Positions 37,908 through 46,076 of a DNA stretch of 52,561 bases are shown one piece after another. Origin of the DNA: Actinomycetes bacterium (GTDB taxonomy: Bacteria; Actinomycetota; Thermoleophilia; Gaiellales; Gaiellaceae); assembly GCA_026708005.1 (NCBI GenBank), contig JAPOVR010000059.1, positions 1-52,561 of the forward strand, read 5' to 3'. The position numbers were made by a program, and so were the translations under genes. Position 1 is the stretch's first letter; each line of letters begins with the position of its first letter. Below the pieces are notes generated by a model, which saw only the letters and a list, made by a program, of their open reading frames with translations, was not told the DNA's origin and did not search any database.

Positions 37908-38795
37908 ATGACGGGGCGTCGTATAACGCCACGCAGAGTGACCGGCTTCGCGGCCCGCTGGGCTGTCCTCGGGCTGGCCCTGTTCGTGTTCCTGACCCCG
38001 GTCGTCTGGCTCGTCCTGATGTCGTTCAAGCCCGAGGATCAGTGGGTCTCCTCCCCGCCGGACTGGATCCCCAACGAGTGGACGATCTTCAGCTACCAGT
38101 ACCTGTGGGATGAGGGGACCGAGGCCAGGACGATCACCGGCGGTGATGCCGCAGGGGGAGCCGGCAAGAACGCTCTCTTCAACAGCCTGATCATCGTCTG
38201 CTCGGCGACGGCGGCCGCGATGCTCATCGGCACGCTCGCCGCCTACAGCATGTCGAAATTCCGAACGGGCGGGAAGAACTTCGCCCTTTGGGTCCTCTCG
38301 ATCCGGTTCCTGCCGCCGATCATCTTTACCGTCCCGTTGCTTTTGATCTTCAACGATATCGGGCTCATCAACACCTACCACGGTCTGATCCTCATCTACA
38401 CGGTTTTCGCCATCGGCTTCGTCGTCTGGATGATGAAGGGGTTCTTCGACGAGGTGCCGCGCGACGTCGAGGAATCGGCCCGCGTCGACGGCTGCTCCTG
38501 GTTCGGGACGATGTGGCGGATCTCGTTACCCCTGGTCGTCCCCGGCTTCGTGGCCGTCTTGCTCCTGACGTTCATCTTGCTTTGGACCGAGCTCCTGTTC
38601 GCGGTCATCTTCTTGAATCAGGACAAGCACACGATCCCCGTGGAGCTGTTCGCGTTCTTCAGCGCCAGTCGGGGCATCGCATGGGGTCCTCAGGCCGCGT
38701 TGAGCATCATGGCCATTGCGCCCATCCTCGCCTTTGCGCTCCTCATCCAGCGCTACCTCATCCGCGGGATGACGTTCGGCGCGGTCAGGGAGTAG
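37908..38795 (+). CDS. Carbohydrate ABC permease, MalG type (second copy)
   Basis: A 295-residue membrane permease closely similar along its length to the one at 28987, including the EAA loop EVPRDVEESARVDGCSWFGT and the C-terminus IRGMTFGAVRE. The most variable part is the Gly-rich periplasmic loop near residue 80 (ITGGDAAGGAGK). No MalF-type partner or binding protein accompanies it, so it either pairs with distant subunits or replaces the first copy in the same importer. As there, a PhyH gene is next door. Confidence 0.92.
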   Translation: MTGRRITPRRVTGFAARWAVLGLALFVFLTPVVWLVLMSFKPEDQWVSSPPDWIPNEWTIFSYQYLWDEGTEARTITGGDAAGGAGKNALFNSLIIVCSATAAAMLIGTLAAYSMSKFRTGGKNFALWVLSIRFLPPIIFTVPLLLIFNDIGLINTYHGLILIYTVFAIGFVVWMMKGFFDEVPRDVEESARVDGCSWFGTMWRISLPLVVPGFVAVLLLTFILLWTELLFAVIFLNQDKHTIPVELFAFFSASRGIAWGPQAALSIMAIAPILAFALLIQRYLIRGMTFGAVRE

Positions 38796-38807
38796 CGGCC
38801 CTGATCG

Positions 38808-38825
38808 GCTGATTCGTCGATCAGC
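38808..38825 (+). terminator. Hairpin after second MalG-type gene
   Basis: GCTGAT-TCGTCG-ATCAGC is a 6-bp stem with a 6-nt loop, 12 bp after the permease stop. It has no U-tract, so it is a weak terminator candidate. Confidence 0.35.
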
Positions 38826-38929
38826 TACAGTCGGCTCGCCGCACTGGACGGCGAGGCCGGCAGGGGTTGCGCGGACGACCGCTACCCGCGGGGCCCAGAG
38901 GATTCGGAAAGCTTGCAGGAAGGACGCTG

Positions 38930-39880
38930 ATGACGACGGCCCCAACGACCCCCCAGGACCTGGAGAAGCTGAAGGTGCAGCTTGCCGACGACGGCTACGT
39001 CGTCATCGAGAACGTCATCCCCCCGGAAGAACTTGCGCAGATCAGGGCCACGACCGAGGAGCTCTTCGCGAAGAACCTCGAGTCGCAGTACGACCCCGGA
39101 GACGGGCCGGCTCACCCGCAGGACGAGGAGCTCGAGGCGTACATCACCGACATGTACCCGACGGTGGAACAGAGCGAGATCGACCGGGTGATGCGCATCA
39201 ACCGCTACAACCGCCACCTCAACGCCGACACGCCGTGGCCCGTGCCCGCCGCCGAGGTCCCCAAGAACTTCCTCTACCTGCCGGATCTCTTCGAGGGCGG
39301 CTCTCTGCAGTTCGTCGGCAACCTCCCAGCCAAATCACCGATCTACGGGCCGCTGATCGAGCATCCCACGGTTTTATCGCTGACGCGGTCGATCCTTGGG
39401 GACGACTGCGTCTTGAGCGACATCTCGGCGACGTCGCTCGGGCCGGGGACGAAGGGAGGCGCCTGGCACGTCGACGCCCCGCTCGGTCAGTTCCCAGAGC
39501 CGCTGCCCGAGTTTCCGATCACGACCCAGAACGCCTGGATGATCGAGGACTTCACGGTGGAGAACGGTGCAACGCAGGTCGTTCCGGGCAGCCACAAGCT
39601 CCGCAAGAAGCCGCCGTGGGGCACCGGCACGCTCGAGGGAGAGATCTCGCTGACAGCGCCGGCCGGATCGGTCGCGATCTGGCTCTCGAACACCTGGCAC
39701 CGAGCCTCGCCGAACTCGACCGACCGGCCCCGCCCCGCGATTCTCTGCTACTACACGCGATCGTGGTGCAAGCCCTACGCGAACTACCCGGACGGCATGG
39801 CGGACGAGCAGGCGAAGGGCTTCTCGGAGACCGCTCGGTACCTGCTCGGGTACTCGGCGAACGCCGTCGTCCGAGGCTAG
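38930..39880 (+). CDS. PhyH-type Fe(II)/2-oxoglutarate dioxygenase
   Basis: A 316-residue PhyH family protein: H180 and D182 in AWHVDAPL and H257 in NTWHRASPN bind iron, and RPRPAILCYYTRSW follows with the 2-oxoglutarate Arg. ATG 38930 has AGGAAGGA 6-7 nt upstream; the longer frame adds non-homologous Arg/Pro sequence. It belongs to a different PhyH branch from the two other copies and heads a run with a VOC protein, an SDR and a Gfo/Idh/MocA dehydrogenase. Confidence 0.87.
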   Translation: MTTAPTTPQDLEKLKVQLADDGYVVIENVIPPEELAQIRATTEELFAKNLESQYDPGDGPAHPQDEELEAYITDMYPTVEQSEIDRVMRINRYNRHLNADTPWPVPAAEVPKNFLYLPDLFEGGSLQFVGNLPAKSPIYGPLIEHPTVLSLTRSILGDDCVLSDISATSLGPGTKGGAWHVDAPLGQFPEPLPEFPITTQNAWMIEDFTVENGATQVVPGSHKLRKKPPWGTGTLEGEISLTAPAGSVAIWLSNTWHRASPNSTDRPRPAILCYYTRSWCKPYANYPDGMADEQAKGFSETARYLLGYSANAVVRG

Positions 39881-39950
39881 GAGACGTGTCCGCGCAATCC
39901 ATGACCTGAGCCGGTCATTCCGGCCAGCCGCGAGTTGCAGGGAGGAACGG

Positions 39951-40406
39951 ATGGGAGCGATCGGAGTCAACCACATCAGCTTCACGGTCTCCGACCTGGA
40001 GCAGTCGATCGCCTTCTACACGGTGCTGCTCGAGCGTGAGCCGATCGAGCGAACGACCTTCGCCGATGCGACCGACGCCGCGATCACCGGCTATGACAAC
40101 GTCCACATGGAGGCCGCGTTCTTCGAGCTGCCAGGCCTTCCGGCCGTGCTCGAGCTGTTCGAGTACCACAACCCGCCGGGCGCCCAAGTCGATCTCGAGA
40201 ACTACAACACCGGAAATGCGCACATCGCCCTGTACGTCGATGACATCGAGCGAGAGTTCGAGCGGCTGTCCGCCGCCGGAGCAACCTTCCGCCATCCAAG
40301 GCCGGTGCTGATCGAGGGCGGCCGCTTCGACGGCGAGAAGTGCGCCTACCTGCGCGACCCGAACGGCATCACGATCGAGCTCGTCCAGCCTCCCCCGCAG
40401 CGATGA
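39951..40406 (+). CDS. VOC-fold glyoxalase/epimerase-like protein
   Basis: A 151-residue VOC protein with probable metal ligands His8 (VNHISFTVSD), His near 90 (NAHIALYVDD) and Glu near 144 (DPNGITIELVQ). GGGAGGAACGG sits just before the ATG. It shares its layout with the VOC protein at 48557. Located between a PhyH gene and an SDR gene in one direction, it is probably part of the same pathway. Reaction not predictable. Confidence 0.87.
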   Translation: MGAIGVNHISFTVSDLEQSIAFYTVLLEREPIERTTFADATDAAITGYDNVHMEAAFFELPGLPAVLELFEYHNPPGAQVDLENYNTGNAHIALYVDDIEREFERLSAAGATFRHPRPVLIEGGRFDGEKCAYLRDPNGITIELVQPPPQR

Positions 40407-40449
40407 GCGCCGAAGCAGCGCTGCGCGCGATGAGCGGGATCACAGCAGG

Positions 40450-41226
40450 ATGAGCGGACGCGTGGCCGGCAAGGTCGCTGTCGTGACCGGCGCGGGGACC
40501 GGCATCGGCCGGGCAACGTGCATCAGCCTTGCGAAGGAGGGCGCCGAGGTCATCGTCACCTCGCGCACGCCCGCCCACGTCGAGGAGACGCGATCGCTGG
40601 TCGAGGACGCCACAGGGCGCGCACCGCAGGCCTTCCAGCTCGACCTGACCGACCCCGCGCAAGTTGACGATGTCGTCGGCGCGGTGGACGAGACGTTTGG
40701 GCACATCGACGTCCTCGTCAACAACGGCGCGGTGATCCTGCATGACGATCCGGGCGTGACGGAGATAACCGACGAGGAGTGGGACTCGATCTTCGACGTG
40801 AACGTGAAGGGCATCTTCAGGATCTGCAAGGCGGCGTTGCCGCTCATGCGCCGCGGCTCAACGATCGTCAACATCGGATCAATCAACTCCCTGTTCGCGC
40901 AGCCGAACACGTCTGCGTACTCCGCGACGAAGGGCGCGCTGCTCCTCTTCACCCGGGCGCTTGCGGTCGAGTACGCCTCGCGCGGGATCCGCGCGAACCT
41001 CGTGTGCCCAGGGATCATCGACACGCCCATGAACGCCGTCTACCTGGAGCGCGCCGAGGACCCCGACGCGCTCCGGCGCGACTGGTGCGCCCGGTGCCCG
41101 ATGGAACGCATCGGCCAGCCCGAGGAGGTGGCGAACTGCACCCTGTTTCTCGCCTCCGATGAGGCGTCGTTCGTCACCGGAACGACGCTGGTGGTCGATG
41201 GCGGCGCAACCGCCGACTACCGGTAG
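40450..41226 (+). CDS. Short-chain dehydrogenase/reductase
   Basis: A 258-residue classical SDR with TGAGTGIG (13-20) and S144, Y157, K161 (YSATK). The second strand ends with SRTPAH rather than an acidic residue, which favours NADP. The usual NNAG reads NNGA. It lies 43 bp after the VOC gene and precedes the Gfo/Idh/MocA gene. Substrate unknown. Confidence 0.9.
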   Translation: MSGRVAGKVAVVTGAGTGIGRATCISLAKEGAEVIVTSRTPAHVEETRSLVEDATGRAPQAFQLDLTDPAQVDDVVGAVDETFGHIDVLVNNGAVILHDDPGVTEITDEEWDSIFDVNVKGIFRICKAALPLMRRGSTIVNIGSINSLFAQPNTSAYSATKGALLLFTRALAVEYASRGIRANLVCPGIIDTPMNAVYLERAEDPDALRRDWCARCPMERIGQPEEVANCTLFLASDEASFVTGTTLVVDGGATADYR

Positions 41227-41365
41227 GCGACCGCGGTGGGCGGCGGCCCCCTCAGTGGACGCCCCTCGCGGAGGTGCCGGAGGCGCCCTCGCACGCCGAG
41301 CGAGTCGCTGCTGCATCTGAGCGCACGGCAGGATGGCCCCACGGGGCCACGGCAAGAGAACAGCG

Positions 41366-42364
41366 ATGCCTGAGCGCGTGGCCTGGGGCGTGCTGGGGAC
41401 AGCCCAGATTGCCCGTGAGAAGGTCATCCCCGCGATCGTGGCCTCGGCGAACGGCGAGCTGCACGCCGTCGGCAGCCGCTCACTGCGAGCCGCACAGGAG
41501 CTCGCGCGCAGCCATAGTGCCGCGAGCGCCTACGGCGACTACGAGGCGTTGTTGGCCGACAGTGCGGTCAATGCCGTCTACATCCCGCTGCCGAACAGCC
41601 TGCACCTGCCATGGACCCTCCGAGCGTTCGCAGCAGGGAAGCACGTGCTCTGTGAGAAACCCCTTGCGCTCAACGCGCAGCAGTCGCAGACGATGGTCGA
41701 CGCCGCAGAGAGCGCCGACCTGCTGCTCTTGGAGGCGTTCATGTGGCGCTTCCATCCCCGCGCGCAGCGCGTCAAGCGGCTGATCGAGGAGGGCGCGATC
41801 GGCGAGCCACGGCTTGTGCGGGCGGCGCTCTGCTTCGCACTCGAGAATGCCGATGACATCCGCTTCCAGCCTGAGCTCGGCGGTGGCATTCTCCTCGATG
41901 CGGGCGCCTACGGTGTCAACGCCGCGCGGTGGTTCTTCGAGGCCGAGCCTCTCACGGCGCAGGCAGAAGCCGTCTACGGGCCAACCGGGGTGGATATCCT
42001 CATCGCCGGTATCCTCGGCTTTGGTGGCGGGCGGCTCGCGAGCATCGAGGCAAGCACCATCGCGCAGTGGCAGGGGACGTTCTCGATCGTGGGCTCCGAG
42101 GGCGCGATCGACCTGCCCTCGGACGCGTGGATTCCAATCCGGGCCGACCCCGCCCTGCACATCCGCACGATGAACGACAAGGAGGGCCGGCTTGAGGTCG
42201 TCCCGGGTGGCGATGTCTATCGGCTCATGGTCGAGCACTTCGCCGACGCGGTGCTCGGCCGGACAGACCTCGCGGTCTCCCCCGCCGACGCCGTCGCCAA
42301 CATGCGGGCCCTCGACGCGCTCGGCCAAGCGGCCAGCGAGCGACGGCGCGTCGAGCTCTCCTGA
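41366..42364 (+). CDS. Gfo/Idh/MocA family oxidoreductase
   Basis: A 332-residue NAD(P)-dependent dehydrogenase with Rossmann segment WGVLGTAQIA (7-16), the catalytic Lys98 in CEKPLALN, and GGGILLDAGAYGVNAARWFF carrying Asp and Tyr of the active site, as in the trans-dihydrodiol/xylose dehydrogenase branch of the family. ATG 41366 is the first plausible start; no strong ribosome site. It is the last gene of the run from 38930 and is convergent with a broken lipoprotein gene. Confidence 0.88.
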   Translation: MPERVAWGVLGTAQIAREKVIPAIVASANGELHAVGSRSLRAAQELARSHSAASAYGDYEALLADSAVNAVYIPLPNSLHLPWTLRAFAAGKHVLCEKPLALNAQQSQTMVDAAESADLLLLEAFMWRFHPRAQRVKRLIEEGAIGEPRLVRAALCFALENADDIRFQPELGGGILLDAGAYGVNAARWFFEAEPLTAQAEAVYGPTGVDILIAGILGFGGGRLASIEASTIAQWQGTFSIVGSEGAIDLPSDAWIPIRADPALHIRTMNDKEGRLEVVPGGDVYRLMVEHFADAVLGRTDLAVSPADAVANMRALDALGQAASERRRVELS

Positions 42365-42389
42365 CCACGCCGACCTCCGACCTGGCCGC

Positions 42390-43671
42390 CTACGGCGCGG
42401 GGCGCGCCGCCATGCGCTCGGCGAGCTCCTGCGCGAGAGCGAGGTCGACCTCCCCGCCGGCCGATGTCAGGTCGATGCCGCCGATCAGCGTCCCCTGCTA
42501 GATCCAGACCGTGCTGGCGATGAGGCGCTCGTCCGCACCTACGCCTGCAACCAGCCCCCTGCTCGGGAGCGCTCCCCCAGCCCCGCGCTCGGACGCTCGC
42601 GGATGAGGGGGGTCAGCCGCGAGCTCCCCGTCCCGGGCCGCCGCGCACGCGATGTACGGTCTCCCCGACAGGCGCTTGAGCCCCCACGGCGCCCCGTGGT
42701 CGGTGCTGAACAGGTAGACGATCGAGTCGACCGTGCCGGCGCCGGCCTCGACGTCGGCGACGTAGGCATCGCCGTACACCACCCGCGGCTTGGCGCCGAC
42801 CAGGCGAAGGAACTCGTTGCTGCAGACCGGGCCAGTCGCCTCGACGCGCTTCTCCTTCGCCCACCCCAGCGGGAGGTCGGACTGCTTCACGAGCGCCCTA
42901 AGCGCCCCTGTAACCGTGCGCTGCGCGGGCGGCTGGATGGGTGAGGGCTGCTGCAGCGAGGCAGCCGTGATGGCCGCATGCTGTGCCCGCTCAGCCACCG
43001 CGACAAAGAGCTGGCGTGCAAGCGCCGGGGCGAAGGGCTCCCCTGCCCGGGCGAGCCGCAGCCCAACCAGCGCCCCGCACGCTGGATCCACACGCGGTCG
43101 ACCTCGGTCGGTCGAGCCTGGCCGGCTGCCGGCGGATACGCGAGCCGAACCGCTGAGATGCCCTCCTCAGCGGCTCCAACCGGACTCTCGAGCACCTCGC
43201 CAGGCACGAGCTGCGCGCCGAGCGCCTGCGCCTGCCGGCGAGCCTCCGCGACGACGCACTCGGCATAGGTCGGCGAGGAGACCGCGAGCCACGCCTCACG
43301 CGCGTCCTCGGCGCTCAGGTAGACGAACGCGTCCGACTCGACCGATGAGCCCTGACCGTCTGTGAGCCCCTCCCCGCCGTGGACCGCGAGACCGAGGTAG
43401 CGCTCGCAAGCGACGCGAGGACTGTCTCCGAGCACGTCACATCGTCGGCCGGGCGCGCAAACCAACCGTCCGGGAGATCGCCGAGATTGACGCGCACCTC
43501 GGCTGCACCGTAGGAGACCTCCGGAGGCGCCGGTGCAGGTACAGCTCCGGCTAACGGGTTCGGCTCCGTGCTCGGGGTCGAGCTGCCGCAGGCCGACGCC
43601 AGCAAAAGGAGAGCGACGAGACCCAGGCTGGCGTCCGCTCGGGACAACCGGAGCGTCAACCCATCCGTCAC
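42390..43671 (-). pseudogene. Two-domain lipoprotein, multiply broken
   Basis: The reading starts at GTG 43671 with a lipoprotein signal (LGLVALLLLASACGSS) and Pro/Ala linker, then two homologous domains: domain 1 has DLPDGW, YLGLAVHGGEG, SDAFVYL and VWIQ; domain 2 has DLPLGW, SIVYLFSTDHGAPWG and VWI followed by TAG (42498). Frameshifts lie near 43440 and 43078. By internal homology the TAG replaces the Gln of VWIQ. After the TAG the frame stays protein-like (GGIDLTSAGGEVDLALAQEL) to a stop at 42390. Function unknown; a cell-surface protein. Confidence 0.75.
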
Positions 43672-43926
43672 GCGGACACCGGACCGCCCGACTGTAGCAG
43701 CGCCTCGTTGAGCAGCAAGCCGCAGCAGGGCGGCTGTATCCGCGTCACGATCGCGCCTAGACTCGCACGCGTCCGGCGACCCGGTGACCAGCGCTGTGAC
43801 CACAGTGAGGAGCGCTGAACGCTGACGGCTGTCCAGCTCGCGTATCACCGACCGACGACGGTCGAGAGGCCGTGGAAGCGCTCAGCGAGCACGGACCCCG
43901 GGCGGTGCTGCTGGCCGGCGGCGTTA

Positions 43927-44247
43927 GCCTCGGGCCCCATCGAGGTCGAGTTCGACTGCCGTTTCTCGGTGGTCGAGGACAAACCGGGGACGAGCGTGCG
44001 CGTCTCGGGAAGCGGCGTCTCGCCGCGGCTCGGCTTCACGGTCGACGCACTCTTCAGCGTCCGCCAGGCCGGCGAGGGCTCGGTCGTCGAGGTCGAGGCC
44101 GACGTCGCAGCCTCAGGCGGCTTCGCCGGCCTCGGTCAACGCTCGCTCGAGGAGCAGGCGCACCGCCTCCTCGTCGCCTACCTGTCGGGCTACGGGCGCC
44201 TGCCGAGGCGGTCGGGCCGCTCGGAGTCGCGTCGCCCGGTGGACTGA
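43927..44247 (+). pseudogene. CoxG-like (SRPBCC) remnant
   Basis: About 105 residues reading GPIEVEFDCRFSVVED, then SVVEVEADVAASGGFAGLGQ and EEQAHRLLVAYL. This matches the C-terminal half of carbon monoxide dehydrogenase subunit G-like SRPBCC proteins (pattern G-V-x-V ... T-x-V-x-x-E-A-D-V ... G-x-L-A-x-L-G). The N-terminal half is missing. Just upstream in another frame (43824-43935), REAVEALSEHGPRAVLLAGG resembles the start of a CoxM FAD-binding subunit. A GTG at 43969 could start a short product. Confidence 0.4.
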
Positions 44248-44315
44248 GCAGACTTTGGCGCTGACGAGGCGGTCGAGCCGCATGACGAGCAGAGAAGATC
44301 TCGGCGCCGACAGGG

Positions 44316-45107
44316 CTAGAGAAGCAGCCGGCCGCCGTCGACGACGAGCGTCTGGCCCGTCATGAACTCGCTGTCGTCAGAGGCGAGAAACACGAGGGCA
44401 CCCTGGAGGTCGCCGGGCTGCTGGTAGCGGCTGACCGACTGGCCAGCGACGACCACGTCGGTGAGGTCAGCGTAGTCGCGTCGGGTCGTCTCCGTCTCAA
44501 CCATGCTCGGTACGAGGCAGTTCACGTTGATGCCGAACGCGGCGAGCTCTCGCGACAGCGAGTGGGTGAAGCCAAAGAGCGCGCCCTTCGAGGCGGAGTA
44601 GTAGATCGCGCCGGGGATCCCGAGCGCGGAGATCACCGAGCCGATGTTGATGATCCTACCGGGTGTTGCGGCCTTCAGCAGCGGAAGCGCCGCGCGGGTA
44701 CAGAGGAACGGGCCGCGGACGTTCACGCCGATCACCCGGTCCCACTCGTCCACCGAGACATCCTCGATGGTGGCCCGCGGGTAGATGCCGGCGTTGTTGA
44801 AGAGGATGTTCAGCCCGCGGTCGCCAACGAACTCGGCCACCGCTGCGACCACGGAGTCGACCTCGTCCTCGGAGGCGACGTCGCCCTGTGCGGCCAACGC
44901 GCGCCGGCCGAGCGACTCGATCTCGGCGACCACCGCGTCGGCGCGGTCAGCCTCGCGGGCGAAGTTGACGACGACGTCGCAGCCCTCCCGCGCGAACGCG
45001 AGGCACGCTGCGCGCCCGATGCCGCGCGAGCCGCCGGTCACGAGCGCGGTTCGGCCCTCCAGCTTCACGGGGCGTTTGTGGTGACCTCCGGCGGTCTCCC
45101 CTTCCAT
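44316..45107 (-). CDS. Short-chain dehydrogenase/reductase
   Basis: A 263-residue classical SDR: TGGSRGIG (24-31), NNAG (104-107), and S157, Y170, K174 (YSASK). The strand-2 end reads NFAREADRADA, typical of FabG-like, often NADP-using, members. The ATG at 45107 is kept, although GTG 15 codons later would match the usual family start. Element D lies about 300 bp upstream in the same orientation. Substrate unknown. Confidence 0.89.
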   Translation of the reverse strand: MEGETAGGHHKRPVKLEGRTALVTGGSRGIGRAACLAFAREGCDVVVNFAREADRADAVVAEIESLGRRALAAQGDVASEDEVDSVVAAVAEFVGDRGLNILFNNAGIYPRATIEDVSVDEWDRVIGVNVRGPFLCTRAALPLLKAATPGRIINIGSVISALGIPGAIYYSASKGALFGFTHSLSRELAAFGINVNCLVPSMVETETTRRDYADLTDVVVAGQSVSRYQQPGDLQGALVFLASDDSEFMTGQTLVVDGGRLLL

Positions 45108-46076
45108 GCCAGAGCGTCGCGTGGACGTAAAAGGATGCGGGCCTCAGGCTCGCCGCGATCCTCCTGGGGCCAAGCGTCGCGTGCGCGGGACGTGCGCCTC
45201 AGACTCGCTCTGCTTCGAGACGGCCGAGACGGCACCCCGGACGGCCATCGCCGGAGAACCCAGTCGGATGGTCCTGCTTCGGGGCCCGGTGGCCCAGGTC
45301 TGCGCACCGGGCCGCCTGCGGTCCCTCGCCTCCGCAGAGAGCGGACCGCAATGGGCCGCCTTGCGCCCCGACACCGCCGTACCGGCCGCGTTTGCCCGGC
45401 ACGGCTATAAGGCAGCCCACCCGGGGGAGGGTAGCCCAGAAAAGCGCACGGGCTTGCGCACAATCTGTCACAAGAGTGTCACACAACTGCGCCGACTCTG
45501 TCCCGAGAACTCCGCGCCGAGACCTCCGCGCGCAGTTGCGCAGAGCCCCACGCGGCCCCGCGAGCTTCCGGATCCAGCGCCGTGCCGAGGCTTCCTGACC
45601 CACTGCCGTCCTGGCGGCGGACGTAACACCAACCGCACCGACCCGTGCGTCCCGCAGCCTTCGAGTCGCACCCGGCCTCCCGGCGAACAGCCGGAGACAT
45701 ACCACGAGCCCGCGCGGCCGCGCGACGCCGGTTCGCAGCCCTGCACCCAACCGACTCCGAAGGCGCAACGACCACGGTGGGAGCGGCCGTCGGAGCAGCC
45801 ACCCGTGGCTTGCCGGCGAGCTCCCGTCCGGGTCGAGCAGGCCGCAGACGTAGGAGCGGCCGTCCGCAGCCCCCCCGTGGGCGCCGTCTGGCTCGCCCCG
45901 CTGCACCTCCACGCCGCCTGGCGCGCGCTGCTACCTCGGTCGCGCCGCTCCCGCCCCTTCCGCACCGCCGCGCACAGTCATCCGGGTTCTCCTCGGAGGC
46001 CAGGCGGCCTCGTGCCCTCCCAACCCCCGAGGAGACCGAGTGGAACAACGCTCCGAGGATTCGCCCGAAGTTGCCA
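45108..46076. other. Long gene-poor interval holding element D
   Basis: Several long frames are open on both strands, but all are rich in Arg, Pro, Ala and Gly, with no recognisable family; I treat them as GC-driven. The interval contains element D (45411-45495, minus) and lies between the SDR gene start and the 3' end of the beta-propeller remnant. Confidence 0.55.
45411..45495 (-). repeat. Dispersed intergenic element, copy D
   Basis: Read on the minus strand it shows TCGGCGCAGTTGTGTGACAC, GTGACAGATTGTGCGCAAGC and GGGCTACCC-TCCCCC-GGGTGGGC. In this copy the hairpin can extend to GCUACCC paired with GGGUGGGC. It is the only copy lying upstream of, and in line with, a gene (SDR starting 45107). 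Confidence 0.7.
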
